Notes: generated by a model from the letters alone, not told the origin. DNA of 7,498 nt from CAYUNA01 sp047629355 (GCA_047629355.1 JBLHWU010000279.1:1-7498); one strand, 5' to 3'. Positions 1-7,151 are shown, numbered from the stretch's first letter. A program made the numbers and translations.

Positions 1-45
1 TTCCGCAAGAAGTACTGGTATATCGTCTACTCGTTCTGTTATCAT
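1..45 (-). CDS. Transposase N-terminus, IS1634/DUF4277-like (partial, runs off the left edge)
   Basis: Read on the minus strand, an ATG at 45-43 opens a frame that stays open to the window edge and gives MITERVDDIPVLLAE. The TERVDDIPxLLA opening matches what I remember of the N-terminus of IS1634-type (DUF4277) transposases, which cut and paste their insertion sequence through a DDE nuclease domain lying further downstream. Only 15 codons are visible, so no catalytic residue can be checked, and whether the element is intact is unknown. It points away from the metal genes, so its insertion-sequence end should lie between about 46 and 119. The family call rests on recall of a short motif and is tentative. 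Confidence 0.45.
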   Translation of the reverse strand, partial: MITERVDDIPVLLAE

Positions 46-74
46 AGCACGAGTTTACGAATTTTATTTTTTAA

Positions 75-88
75 GCTGATTTTTCAGC
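75..88. repeat. Small hairpin near the probable insertion-sequence end
   Basis: GCTGA and TCAGC form a 5 bp stem around a TTTT loop. It lies between the transposase start and the first metal gene, where the terminal part of the insertion sequence should be. The exact terminal inverted repeat cannot be set because the other end of the element is outside the window. A 5 bp stem is weak evidence by itself. Confidence 0.3.
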
Positions 89-119
89 GAAACGTGAATG
101 AGTAGTTACAAAAAATCAT

Positions 120-127
120 TATCTTTG
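120..127 (+). promoter_or_regulatory. Bacteroidota-type -7 promoter box (TATCTTTG)
   Basis: TATCTTTG fits the Bacteroidota sigma factor -7 consensus TAnnTTTG exactly. No convincing TTTG/TTG -33 box is seen at the usual distance of about 19-21 bases upstream. Transcription would begin about 4-8 bases downstream, at or next to the GTG start at 132, so the first gene would have almost no leader. The box sits just outside the presumed insertion-sequence end, so the element may have changed the promoter. This is inference from sequence only. Confidence 0.45.
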
Positions 128-131
128 CTCC

Positions 132-566
132 GTGCAACTAAGAAAAAAAATATCAAGCTATTTTCTGTTAGTTACCTATCTATTGGTAACTATACTTATG
201 ATTAGTAGCCATACCCATGCTGAGGAAATCAAAAATTCCATTTCACATCAGCATGAAAATTTTAAGGAAGTTCATCATAAATATCATTTTCATTTAGGTA
301 TATTCCATATATTGGGACACCTCTTTGAGAAAATCGTTCATCAAGATTTTGATAATGAACAAAATATAGCATGTTTTACGCCAACGAGTTTTTTTAACAA
401 AGCTGTTCAGAACAGCTCAACCGTTAATTTTTATTTTCAAATAGACAAGGACAGGGTATTTGTAGTGGGTGCTGAATCTTTACCCGACCCACCTTTTTAT
501 CTATCCTTTTTACAAAAATTTAAACGCCCCAATACACCGCTCCGCGCACCACCTGTTTTTGTCTAA
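132..566 (+). CDS. His-rich exported small protein, function unknown
   Basis: The 144-residue product has a clear signal peptide: RKK at the N-terminus, a hydrophobic stretch at about residues 9-26, and a likely cut after HTHA (residue 30). The exported part starts with a His-rich segment holding 11 histidines between residues 27 and 70, among them HQH, HHKYHFH and HILGH, which could bind metal ions. The C-terminus ends in a Pro-rich PLRAPPVFV tail, which I recall from small proteins beside metal-efflux operons in Bacteroidota. The start is GTG; the next in-frame ATG (198) would delete the signal peptide, so GTG at 132 is preferred. It is the first gene of the cluster, 146 bases before the adaptor. 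A periplasmic metal sponge or sensor is a guess; no enzyme motif is seen. Confidence 0.7.
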   Translation: MQLRKKISSYFLLVTYLLVTILMISSHTHAEEIKNSISHQHENFKEVHHKYHFHLGIFHILGHLFEKIVHQDFDNEQNIACFTPTSFFNKAVQNSSTVNFYFQIDKDRVFVVGAESLPDPPFYLSFLQKFKRPNTPLRAPPVFV

Positions 567-579
567 TCTTACCTTTTGA

Positions 580-616
580 GGGACCTTTTTACGTCCCATT
601 CAATCCATTTTTTTTT
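580..616 (+). terminator. Hairpin plus T-run after the His-rich gene (weak terminator or attenuator)
   Basis: GGGAC (580-584) pairs with GTCCC (593-597) around an 8-base loop, and a run of nine T follows at 608-616. The T-run is ten bases from the stem rather than directly after it and the stem is short, so a classical intrinsic terminator is doubtful. It could reduce read-through from the His-rich gene into the pump genes. Confidence 0.4.
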
Positions 617-644
617 AAATATTTAATGAAGCAACTAAATAAAT

Positions 645-660
645 TGTGCCAGTGTGCACA
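645..660. repeat. Inverted repeat upstream of the adaptor gene (possible operator)
   Basis: TGTGC and GCACA are separated by CAGTGT. The site lies 52 bases before the adaptor start, in the 146-base spacer where a second promoter and a regulator site could be. No clear TAnnTTTG box is seen in that spacer. The short dyad suits a dimeric repressor or activator, but no regulator gene is visible and chance is possible. Confidence 0.25.
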
Positions 661-712
661 GTTGTTTAGATTATTTATTACCAATTCCTTACTTCATTTA
701 GCATCATAAATT

Positions 713-2260
713 ATGAAATATACTTATTTCTCTGCCCTCTTCATGATAGGACTACTGATGTTCATGGGCAGTTGTACCCACGAACACGGAACAGATACGC
801 ATGAACACGACGACCATGCGCACGGTGAAGAAACCTACGGCTCTCACGAATCTGAATTAGAACCCTTATCTTTTACTATCTGGACAAAAAAAGCGGAATT
901 ATTTGTGGAGTTTACACCATTAATTGTTGGGGAGGAAAGCCATTTTGTTGCTCATTTTACTAAAATGAAAGATTATAAAGCTGTTGAAAGAGGTAGTTTA
1001 ATCGTGCGTTTGCGAGCAGGGCAACAGACGATAGTAGAAAAGGAGGTGGAAGAACTTTCTTCACCAGGCATCTTCTTGCCTGCTTTAACACCCACTAAAA
1101 CGGGGCAATTCCAATTGGGTTTTATTTTGACTACGCCTGATTTCTCGGATACCATTACCATTGCCGATATGGAAGTTTATGCGAATATGGAAGCAGCAAA
1201 TGCCGCAAATCCTCCTGAATCAGAGGGCGACGAAGTTTCCTTAATCAAAGAACAACTTTGGAAAATAGACTTTGCCATTGAGCAAGTCAAACGCCAGCCA
1301 ATTCAGGAAGTCATTCATACTTCGGGAGAGATTCAGTCAGTGAAAGGAGCCGAAAAAGTTGTTGCTGCCAAAAGTAGCGGGATTGTTTTTTTTAAGAGCA
1401 AAAAATTGCAGGAAGGTAAGGAAGTTAAAGCAGGAGAGACGTTATTCAATATCAGTAGCAAAGGCTTGTTGCAATCAAATTTAGAAGAAAAGTATCAAGT
1501 TGTCAAAGCCCGGATTGAACAAACTAAAGCGGACTTTACACGAGCGGAGAAATTAGTTCAGGAACAAATCATTGGACAAAAAGAATATGAACGTCGAAAG
1601 ATGGAGTATTCCATTGCGCAAGCCGAATTTCAAACGCTCACCAATGGCTATAATTCTGGTGGACAATCGGTAGCGGCATCCATGTCGGGCATCATAAAAA
1701 ATGTAATGGTGAGCGATGGACAATTTGTGGAAGAAGGTACGCCGTTGGTGGAAATTACCAGTAACCGCCGTTTGCTTTTGCAAGCCGAAGTATCTCAAAG
1801 TCAACTGTCTAAATTACGAATGGTCAAGTCTGCAAACTTTAAAACATCTTATCAAAAAGAAGTACAATCTCTTGATGATTATAATGGACGATTGGTTTCT
1901 TACGGCAAGGTCATGGAAAAGGGCAGTAGTTTTATTCCTGTTTTGTTTGAATTGGATAACCTGCACGAATTGATTCCAGGTTCTTTTGTCGAGTTATTTT
2001 TATTGACCAATTCTTTGGAAAAAGACTTGGTGATTTCAAAGTCTGCTTTGATGCAAGATTATAATTTGAATTATGTGTATGTCCAAACGGGAGGGGAAAG
2101 TTTTGCAAAACGGGAAGTAAAGTTAGGCGTGGATGATGGGGTTAATGTCCAAATTATTTCGGGTATTTCCGAAGGAGAATGGGTGGTCACCAAAGGTGCT
2201 TACCAAGTCAAAATGGCATCTATGTCTTCCACTATTCCAGCGCATGGACACGAACATTAA
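713..2260 (+). CDS. Efflux RND transporter periplasmic adaptor subunit (CusB/CzcB family lipoprotein)
   Basis: This is the adaptor (membrane fusion protein) of the tripartite metal pump; it links the inner-membrane permease to the outer-membrane channel. It begins with a lipoprotein signal ending in a lipobox (FMGSC, Cys21). A His/Asp-rich segment (residues 23-45: HEHGTDTHEHDDHAH) follows, then an extra N-terminal beta-type domain (about 50-160) that I recall from Bacteroidota adaptors. The core has two lipoyl half-motifs (about 213-250 and 318-349) either side of a helical hairpin (about 252-312), then a beta-barrel (350-430) and a membrane-proximal domain (435-500). The protein ends in HGHEH. 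At 515 residues it is longer than simple adaptors because of the N-terminal addition. No Shine-Dalgarno is seen, as usual in this phylum. The TolC gene begins 23 bases later, so co-transcription is likely. The metal cannot be assigned from this protein alone. Confidence 0.93.
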   Translation: MKYTYFSALFMIGLLMFMGSCTHEHGTDTHEHDDHAHGEETYGSHESELEPLSFTIWTKKAELFVEFTPLIVGEESHFVAHFTKMKDYKAVERGSLIVRLRAGQQTIVEKEVEELSSPGIFLPALTPTKTGQFQLGFILTTPDFSDTITIADMEVYANMEAANAANPPESEGDEVSLIKEQLWKIDFAIEQVKRQPIQEVIHTSGEIQSVKGAEKVVAAKSSGIVFFKSKKLQEGKEVKAGETLFNISSKGLLQSNLEEKYQVVKARIEQTKADFTRAEKLVQEQIIGQKEYERRKMEYSIAQAEFQTLTNGYNSGGQSVAASMSGIIKNVMVSDGQFVEEGTPLVEITSNRRLLLQAEVSQSQLSKLRMVKSANFKTSYQKEVQSLDDYNGRLVSYGKVMEKGSSFIPVLFELDNLHELIPGSFVELFLLTNSLEKDLVISKSALMQDYNLNYVYVQTGGESFAKREVKLGVDDGVNVQIISGISEGEWVVTKGAYQVKMASMSSTIPAHGHEH

Positions 2261-2283
2261 TCACCAACTTAAATCTTTCAAAG

Positions 2284-3492
2284 ATGATTCAACGATATTT
2301 TAAAATAAAAATAGGGTTGTTATTGGGATTGGTTTGTATCCTAACAACTTTGAGCATTGGGCAAAGCAAATCTATTGATTTAGTGGAAGCCCTCAACCTT
2401 GCTCGTAACAATTATGCAGGACTGGAACGCGACAAATTAGCGGTTGACCAACAAAATAAATTGGCGGCAACCCGTCTTCCATTTCAACCTACCCAAGTCT
2501 ATCTTTCAGGAGAAGAATTTGGGGCTAATAATCAATCGGGCATTCATTCTTTTAATATCCAACAAAATTTCTACCTACCAAAAGCCTCCCAAGTGCAACA
2601 AGCATTTTACAAACAAGGCGCAGTGGTAGCCGAAAAACAGTTGGCTTTGACCGACCAAGAGCTAAAACGGGAAGTTGAACAGGCGTATTACCAATTGCTG
2701 TATGCCAGACAGGAACAGGATTTGGTAGCCGAAAATGTAGCTTTATACAACAACTTTTTGTCCGTGACTACGAAGCAATTAGAAAGTGGCGAAACGGGTA
2801 TAATTCCACAATTGGCAGCTCGTTCCCATCTGGGACAAGCCCAACTGGAACAGGAACATGCTACTGAACAGTATCAAATTGCGCTGGCTTTGTTCAATCA
2901 ATGGTTGCAATCCGATACTTTATATCATGTCAAAGGAGAACTTCCTGCGGCGGCTCTTTTAGGAGATTCTACGCTGGAAAATAATCCTCATTTACAAGTG
3001 ATTCAAGCGCAACGGGAGTTGGCAAGTGCCAAAATAGAAACCGAAAAAGCGCAGTTGCTGCCGCAAATTAATTCGGGGTTTAAACTGCAAACTCAATCGG
3101 GCAATTTTCCACTCTTTGGCTATCAAATTGGGGTAAATGTTCCACTTTTTAAAAAGGCGTATCAAGGGCGGATTGAAGCCGCAGAAGTTGGCGTAAAAAT
3201 ACAGGAAGCCGCTTTGAAAACGAAGGAACAGGAGTTGGTGCGAATCGTTAGTGAATTGCGGTACCGTCTGGCACATCAACAGCATATTTTGGAATATCTG
3301 CAAGAGGATTTGACTCCGATTGTGAGGGAACAAAAGGAAGTATATATGAAAGCCTATCGAGAAGGGGAAATGAGTTATCTGGAATATTTGGATGGCTTAG
3401 AGCAAGTGGTAAAAGTGAAACAACAATATTTAACAGCCTTGTACAAATTCCATGCTTTGCAAGTAGAGTTAGATTATTGGTTAGGAAAATAG
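2284..3492 (+). CDS. TolC family outer-membrane efflux protein (CusC/CzcC-like)
   Basis: This is the outer-membrane channel through which the RND pump discharges metal ions. The ATG at 2284 gives 402 residues and a good signal peptide (basic MIQRYFKIK, hydrophobic GLLLGLVCILTTLSIG, cut near residue 26). A longer open frame from 2179 would overlap the adaptor by 82 bases and bury the signal, so it was not used. Two outer-membrane efflux repeats are recognisable, roughly residues 30-215 and 235-400, made of long Gln/Glu/Ala-rich helices (for example REVEQAYYQLLYARQEQDL) with beta segments such as LLPQINSGFKLQT. The C-terminal pattern GEMSYLEYLDGLEQVV is typical of the metal-pump branch. There is no lipobox cysteine, unlike CusC of E. 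coli. It sits between adaptor and permease, an order (B-C-A) that fits one transcript. Confidence 0.92.
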   Translation: MIQRYFKIKIGLLLGLVCILTTLSIGQSKSIDLVEALNLARNNYAGLERDKLAVDQQNKLAATRLPFQPTQVYLSGEEFGANNQSGIHSFNIQQNFYLPKASQVQQAFYKQGAVVAEKQLALTDQELKREVEQAYYQLLYARQEQDLVAENVALYNNFLSVTTKQLESGETGIIPQLAARSHLGQAQLEQEHATEQYQIALALFNQWLQSDTLYHVKGELPAAALLGDSTLENNPHLQVIQAQRELASAKIETEKAQLLPQINSGFKLQTQSGNFPLFGYQIGVNVPLFKKAYQGRIEAAEVGVKIQEAALKTKEQELVRIVSELRYRLAHQQHILEYLQEDLTPIVREQKEVYMKAYREGEMSYLEYLDGLEQVVKVKQQYLTALYKFHALQVELDYWLGK

Positions 3493-3495
3493 CTC

Positions 3496-3528
3496 AAGTT
3501 TACTAAACCTCGAAGGTTTAGTAAACTT
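3496..3528. repeat. Perfect 15 bp palindrome in the TolC-permease spacer (repeat copy 1)
   Basis: AAGTTTACTAAACCT is followed by the loop CGA and its exact reverse complement, filling most of the 52-base spacer between the outer-membrane factor and the permease. No T-run follows on the plus strand, so this is not a standard terminator. A related copy lies downstream of the permease at 6647-6703. As RNA it would form a strong hairpin between two cistrons, which could adjust mRNA stability or the ratio of the two proteins. It may belong to a dispersed palindromic family in the host genome. Confidence 0.85.
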
Positions 3529-3544
3529 TCAAAAATAAAAAATA

Positions 3545-6500
3545 ATGCTTAATAAAATCATACAGGTTTCCTTACGAAACCGACTTTTAGTCTTGGCGTT
3601 CTTCACTTTGATTATGATAACGGGTGGATATATCGCTTCCGAAATGGATGTGGATGTATTCCCTGACTTAACTGCGCCAACCGTGACGGTACTAACCGAA
3701 GCACACGGTATGGCGACGGAAGAAGTGGAACGACTGGTTAGCTTTCCGTTAGAATCTGCACTAAATGGTGCGCCCAATATTCGCCGCATTCGTTCGTCCT
3801 CCGCAATGGGAATTTCCATTGTTTGGGCAGAATTTGAATGGGGAACGGATATTTATAAAGCCCGACAAATCGTTGCGGAGAAACTGGCAACGGTGGAAAG
3901 TAAATTACCAAAAGGAATCGAAAACCCCACACTTGCGCCTATTTCTTCTATTATGGGGGAAATCATGTTGTTGAGTTTGAGTTCGGATAGTTTAGCTCCA
4001 ATGGACTTGCGAACGATTGCCGATTGGAATATCCGCCCTCAACTATTGGCTATCAATGGTGTGGCGCAGGTCGTTGTGATTGGTGGCGGTTACAAACAAT
4101 ATGAAATTGCAGCGTCGCCTGAAAAGATGAAATACTTTAGGGTATCGTTGACCGAGTTGGAACAAGCGGCGGCGGCATCCACCCGAAATGCTTCTGGTGG
4201 TTTTATCAATGAATACGGCAATCAATACGTCATTCAAGGCGAAGGCAGAACCAATTCGGTGGAAAAAATTGGGCAAGCCCTGATTAAAATGGAAGGCACA
4301 AACCCCATTAAAATTGAAGATGTAGCGGAAGTGCACATTGGTACTGCTCCAAAAATCGGGGATGCTGCGGTGGCAGGCAAGTCTTCGGTTATTTTTACCT
4401 TGATGAAACAACCGAATGCGAACACTTTAAAATTGACAGAACGCATTGATGAAACATTGGTTGGTGTACAAAAGCAGTTGCCCGATGGCGTGGAAATGAA
4501 TAGCCACATATTTAGACAATCCAATTTTATTCAGGCTTCCATTGATAATCTGCAAAAGACGTTACTCGAAGGAGCATTATTTGTCAGTATTGTCCTTTTT
4601 CTTTTCTTGCTTAATTGGCGAACAACGATCATTTCATTGGTCGCTATTCCTGTCTCCCTTTTGGTGACGATTATTGTTTTAAAACTCTTTGGCTATACCA
4701 TTAATACGATGAGTTTAGGAGGAATGGCAATTGCGATTGGTGCTTTGGTGGATGATGCGATTATTGACGTAGAAAATATTTTTAAACGGCTACGGGAAAA
4801 TATTAGCAAACCCATTGGGGAACGACAAGCTGCGTTAAAAATTATTTTTGACGCATCGAGCGAAATTAGAAATTCGATTTTAATTGCGACCCTGATTATT
4901 ATTACCGCTTTTATTCCTTTGTTTTTTCTTAGTGGAATGGAAGGGCGATTATTACAACCATTAGGCGTCTCTTTTATCGTTGCCATTTTTACTTCTTTAT
5001 TTGTAGCAGTCACATTGACCCCTGTTTTGAGTAGCTATTTATTAACGAATGAAAAACGCTTACAACGTCAGGTAAAAGGCAGTTGGGTAGAAAGAAAAGT
5101 AGCGGCGATTTATCGAAAAACATTGGAGTTGGTTTTAAAAACACCTCGCTTAGTTATTTTATCAGCGGTCATTTTATTTGGAATTTCTATTCTTTTACTA
5201 ACGAGTTTGGGACGTAGTTTCTTACCAGAATTCAATGAAGGTTCATTGGTAATCAGCATAGTAACTCCTCCAGGAACCTCCTTGGAAGAATCTAAAAAAA
5301 CAGGTCGATTGGCAGAGCGTATTTTATTAGAAATGCCTGAAGTGCTCATTACTTCGAGTAGAACAGGCAGAGCAGAAATGGACGAACATGCACAGGGAAT
5401 AAATTCCACAGAAGTGGAAGTGCCTTTTAATCTGGACGGTCAAAGCAAAGATGCTTTTTTAGAAGAAGTCCGAACCAAATTGTCGGTCGTGCCTGGCGCA
5501 AATATTACGATTGGACAACCGATTGCTCACCGTATTGACCACATGCTTTCGGGAACACGGGCGAACATTGCCATTAAGATTTTTGGAACAGACTTAAACA
5601 AGTTATTTTCTACTGGAAATCAAATAAAGCGAGCAATTGAAAGTATTGCTGGCTTAGTAGATTTGAATGTAGAACAGCAAATCGAAGTTCCACAAATCCG
5701 CATCCTTCCCAATCGAATTATGTTGGCTAAATATGGCATTCGCTTAGGCGATTTTATGGATTATATTGATGTAGCTTTTGCAGGAGAAAGAGTGGGACAA
5801 GTCTTTGAAGGACAGCGAAGTTTTGATTTGGTGCTGCGTTACAATGAGCAAAACAGAAATACGGCAGAAGCGATTAGAAACAGTTTGATTGATGCACATA
5901 ATGGAAAAAAGATTCCTTTGCATTATGTCGCTACGGTTGAGGTAACAGGGAATCCCAACTCTGTAAATCGAGAGAATGTGCAACGTAAAATTGTGGTATC
6001 TGCCAACGTTACTGGGCGTGATTTGCGAAGTGTCGTTAATGATATTCGGAGAAGCGTTGATGAAAACATCACCTTTCCAGAAGGCTATCGGGTAGAATAT
6101 GGCGGTCAATTTGAAAGTGAAGAACGAGCTACCCGAATGTTGTTAATCACTTCTATTGGAGCTCTATTGCTGATATTTCTTTTACTCTACATGGAGTTTA
6201 ATGACCTTAAATTAGCAGGGATTGTGTTAATGAATTTACCATTAGCATTGATTGGTGGGGTCTTCATCGTTTATTTTACAACGGGTATTATTTCTATTGC
6301 TTCCACCATTGGATTTATTAGTTTGTTCGGTATTGCAGCTCGTAATGGTATTTTGTTAGTCAGCCGTTATCAGGTATTGCAAGAAGAAGGGCTTAATGTT
6401 CGAGACACCATTATTGAGGGTTCGCTCGACCGATTGAACCCAATTTTAATGACCGCTCTGACGACTGGATTAGCACTTATTCCCTTGGCATTAGCAGGTG

Positions 6501-6625
6501 GACAGGCAGGTAATGAAATTCAAAGTCCGATGGCAATTGTGATTTTGGGTGGTTTGATAAGTTCTACTTTTTTGAATTTGGCGGTGATTCCAGCGATATA
6601 CAAATGGGGAAATTTAGGAGAATAA
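3545..6625 (+). CDS. CusA/CzcA family heavy-metal efflux RND permease
   Basis: This is the proton-driven inner-membrane pump of the tripartite system, 1026 residues, a normal length for the HME-RND family. It shows the RND plan: first membrane helix at about 12-32, a periplasmic domain opening with DVFPDLTAPTVTV, five helices between about 340 and 495, a second periplasmic loop, and a C-terminal helix group at about 860-1020. The fourth helix has the proton-relay signature GALVDDAIIDVEN with D403, D404, D408 and E410; D403 lines up with the essential Asp405 of E. coli CusA. The second loop has SRTGRAEMDEH (605-615) and RIDHMLSG (663-670), regions conserved in this family. The DD...DVEN form resembles the group called HME5 rather than the DFG...DGA form of CzcA or the VDAA form of CusA, so the substrate (Cu/Ag, Co/Ni, Zn or other) stays open. 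The gene appears intact, without frameshift. Confidence 0.95.
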   Translation: MLNKIIQVSLRNRLLVLAFFTLIMITGGYIASEMDVDVFPDLTAPTVTVLTEAHGMATEEVERLVSFPLESALNGAPNIRRIRSSSAMGISIVWAEFEWGTDIYKARQIVAEKLATVESKLPKGIENPTLAPISSIMGEIMLLSLSSDSLAPMDLRTIADWNIRPQLLAINGVAQVVVIGGGYKQYEIAASPEKMKYFRVSLTELEQAAAASTRNASGGFINEYGNQYVIQGEGRTNSVEKIGQALIKMEGTNPIKIEDVAEVHIGTAPKIGDAAVAGKSSVIFTLMKQPNANTLKLTERIDETLVGVQKQLPDGVEMNSHIFRQSNFIQASIDNLQKTLLEGALFVSIVLFLFLLNWRTTIISLVAIPVSLLVTIIVLKLFGYTINTMSLGGMAIAIGALVDDAIIDVENIFKRLRENISKPIGERQAALKIIFDASSEIRNSILIATLIIITAFIPLFFLSGMEGRLLQPLGVSFIVAIFTSLFVAVTLTPVLSSYLLTNEKRLQRQVKGSWVERKVAAIYRKTLELVLKTPRLVILSAVILFGISILLLTSLGRSFLPEFNEGSLVISIVTPPGTSLEESKKTGRLAERILLEMPEVLITSSRTGRAEMDEHAQGINSTEVEVPFNLDGQSKDAFLEEVRTKLSVVPGANITIGQPIAHRIDHMLSGTRANIAIKIFGTDLNKLFSTGNQIKRAIESIAGLVDLNVEQQIEVPQIRILPNRIMLAKYGIRLGDFMDYIDVAFAGERVGQVFEGQRSFDLVLRYNEQNRNTAEAIRNSLIDAHNGKKIPLHYVATVEVTGNPNSVNRENVQRKIVVSANVTGRDLRSVVNDIRRSVDENITFPEGYRVEYGGQFESEERATRMLLITSIGALLLIFLLLYMEFNDLKLAGIVLMNLPLALIGGVFIVYFTTGIISIASTIGFISLFGIAARNGILLVSRYQVLQEEGLNVRDTIIEGSLDRLNPILMTALTTGLALIPLALAGGQAGNEIQSPMAIVILGGLISSTFLNLAVIPAIYKWGNLGE

Positions 6626-6646
6626 AATTGTAATAAAGATAAAGTC

Positions 6647-6703
6647 GATTAAAGTTTACCAAACCTTTATTTGAGGTTTAGCATTACCCAGTAAACTTTA
6701 ATC
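6647..6703. repeat. Interrupted palindrome after the permease gene (repeat copy 2)
   Basis: The outer arms GATTAAAGTTTAC (6647-6659) and GTAAACTTTAATC (6691-6703) are exact reverse complements of 13 bp. Inside, AAACCT (6661-6666) pairs with AGGTTT (6674-6679) around a 7-base loop. The right side has an 11-base bulge (6680-6690) absent from copy 1. The core, AAGTTTAC-Y-AAACCT with AGGTTTAG and GTAAACTT, matches the palindrome at 3496-3528. It occupies most of the 97-base spacer before the Cys-rich gene. No T-run follows, so it is not a classical terminator. Confidence 0.8.
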
Positions 6704-6722
6704 ATTATCAAAAATAAAGGCA

Positions 6723-7151
6723 ATGAATTATAAAAACTCAATAGTAGGAGGCTCAATAGCATTCCTAATTGGAACAAGTTGTTGTTGGCTGCCAGCATTA
6801 ATTATTGGCATAGGAGGAGGGAGTACAATAATAAGTATCAGCAATGGCGTAGAAAAATTTAGTGGTTTTTTTATGGCTATCGGAGTTGGGTTATTAGGAA
6901 TTGGGATTAATCAATTTAATAAAAGAAAAAATCAAGTGATGAATAAAGAAGCAATTTTGCAATCGACTATTACGTGTCCAGACTGCGAGTTTAAAAAAGA
7001 AGAGACAATGCCCACAAATGCATGTCAATATTTTTACGAATGCGAGAATTGTAAAGCAATTTTGAAACCAAGAAAAGGGGATTGTTGTGTATATTGTAGC
7101 TATGGTACAGTTACTTGTCCACCAATTCAATTAAATCAGAATTGTTGCTAA
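6723..7151 (+). CDS. MerT-like membrane segment fused to a GDCCVxC domain
   Basis: The 142-residue protein has two parts. Residues 6-66 form two probable membrane helices, the first with a vicinal pair (Cys20-Cys21 in TSCCWLP) placed as in the first helix of mercuric transporter MerT. The third helix of MerT and its second cysteine pair are missing. Residues 78-136 form a GDCCVxC domain: CPDC (85-88), EETMPT, ACQYFYECENC (100-110), then GDCCVYCSYG (119-128) and CPPIQ (132-136). In this family the last motif cysteine can be selenocysteine; here residue 125 is encoded by TGT, so it is the Cys form. Two more cysteines end the protein (141-142), making eleven in the tail. I infer a membrane protein that takes up, hands over or senses a thiophilic metal. 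It lies 97 bases after the permease and probably belongs to the same locus; the biochemical role of the GDCCVxC domain is not known to me. Confidence 0.85.
   Translation: MNYKNSIVGGSIAFLIGTSCCWLPALIIGIGGGSTIISISNGVEKFSGFFMAIGVGLLGIGINQFNKRKNQVMNKEAILQSTITCPDCEFKKEETMPTNACQYFYECENCKAILKPRKGDCCVYCSYGTVTCPPIQLNQNCC

Noticed and set aside
2179..2283. Longer N-terminus for the TolC protein, starting inside the adaptor gene
   Set aside because: It would overlap the adaptor by 82 bases and place 35 non-hydrophobic residues before a good signal peptide; ATG 2284 is the natural start.
3496..3528. Intrinsic terminator between the outer-membrane factor and the permease
   Set aside because: The stem is perfect but is followed by TCAAAAATAAA, not a T-run, and the next gene is an obligate partner, so termination here is not supported.
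3529..3819. Minus-strand open frames within the permease, adaptor and TolC genes
   Set aside because: They lie wholly opposite strong coding genes, have no recognisable domain and no plausible composition; they are shadows.
7095..7097. Selenocysteine in the GDCCVxC motif
   Set aside because: The codon at the position that can be selenocysteine is TGT, not TGA, so the protein is the cysteine form.
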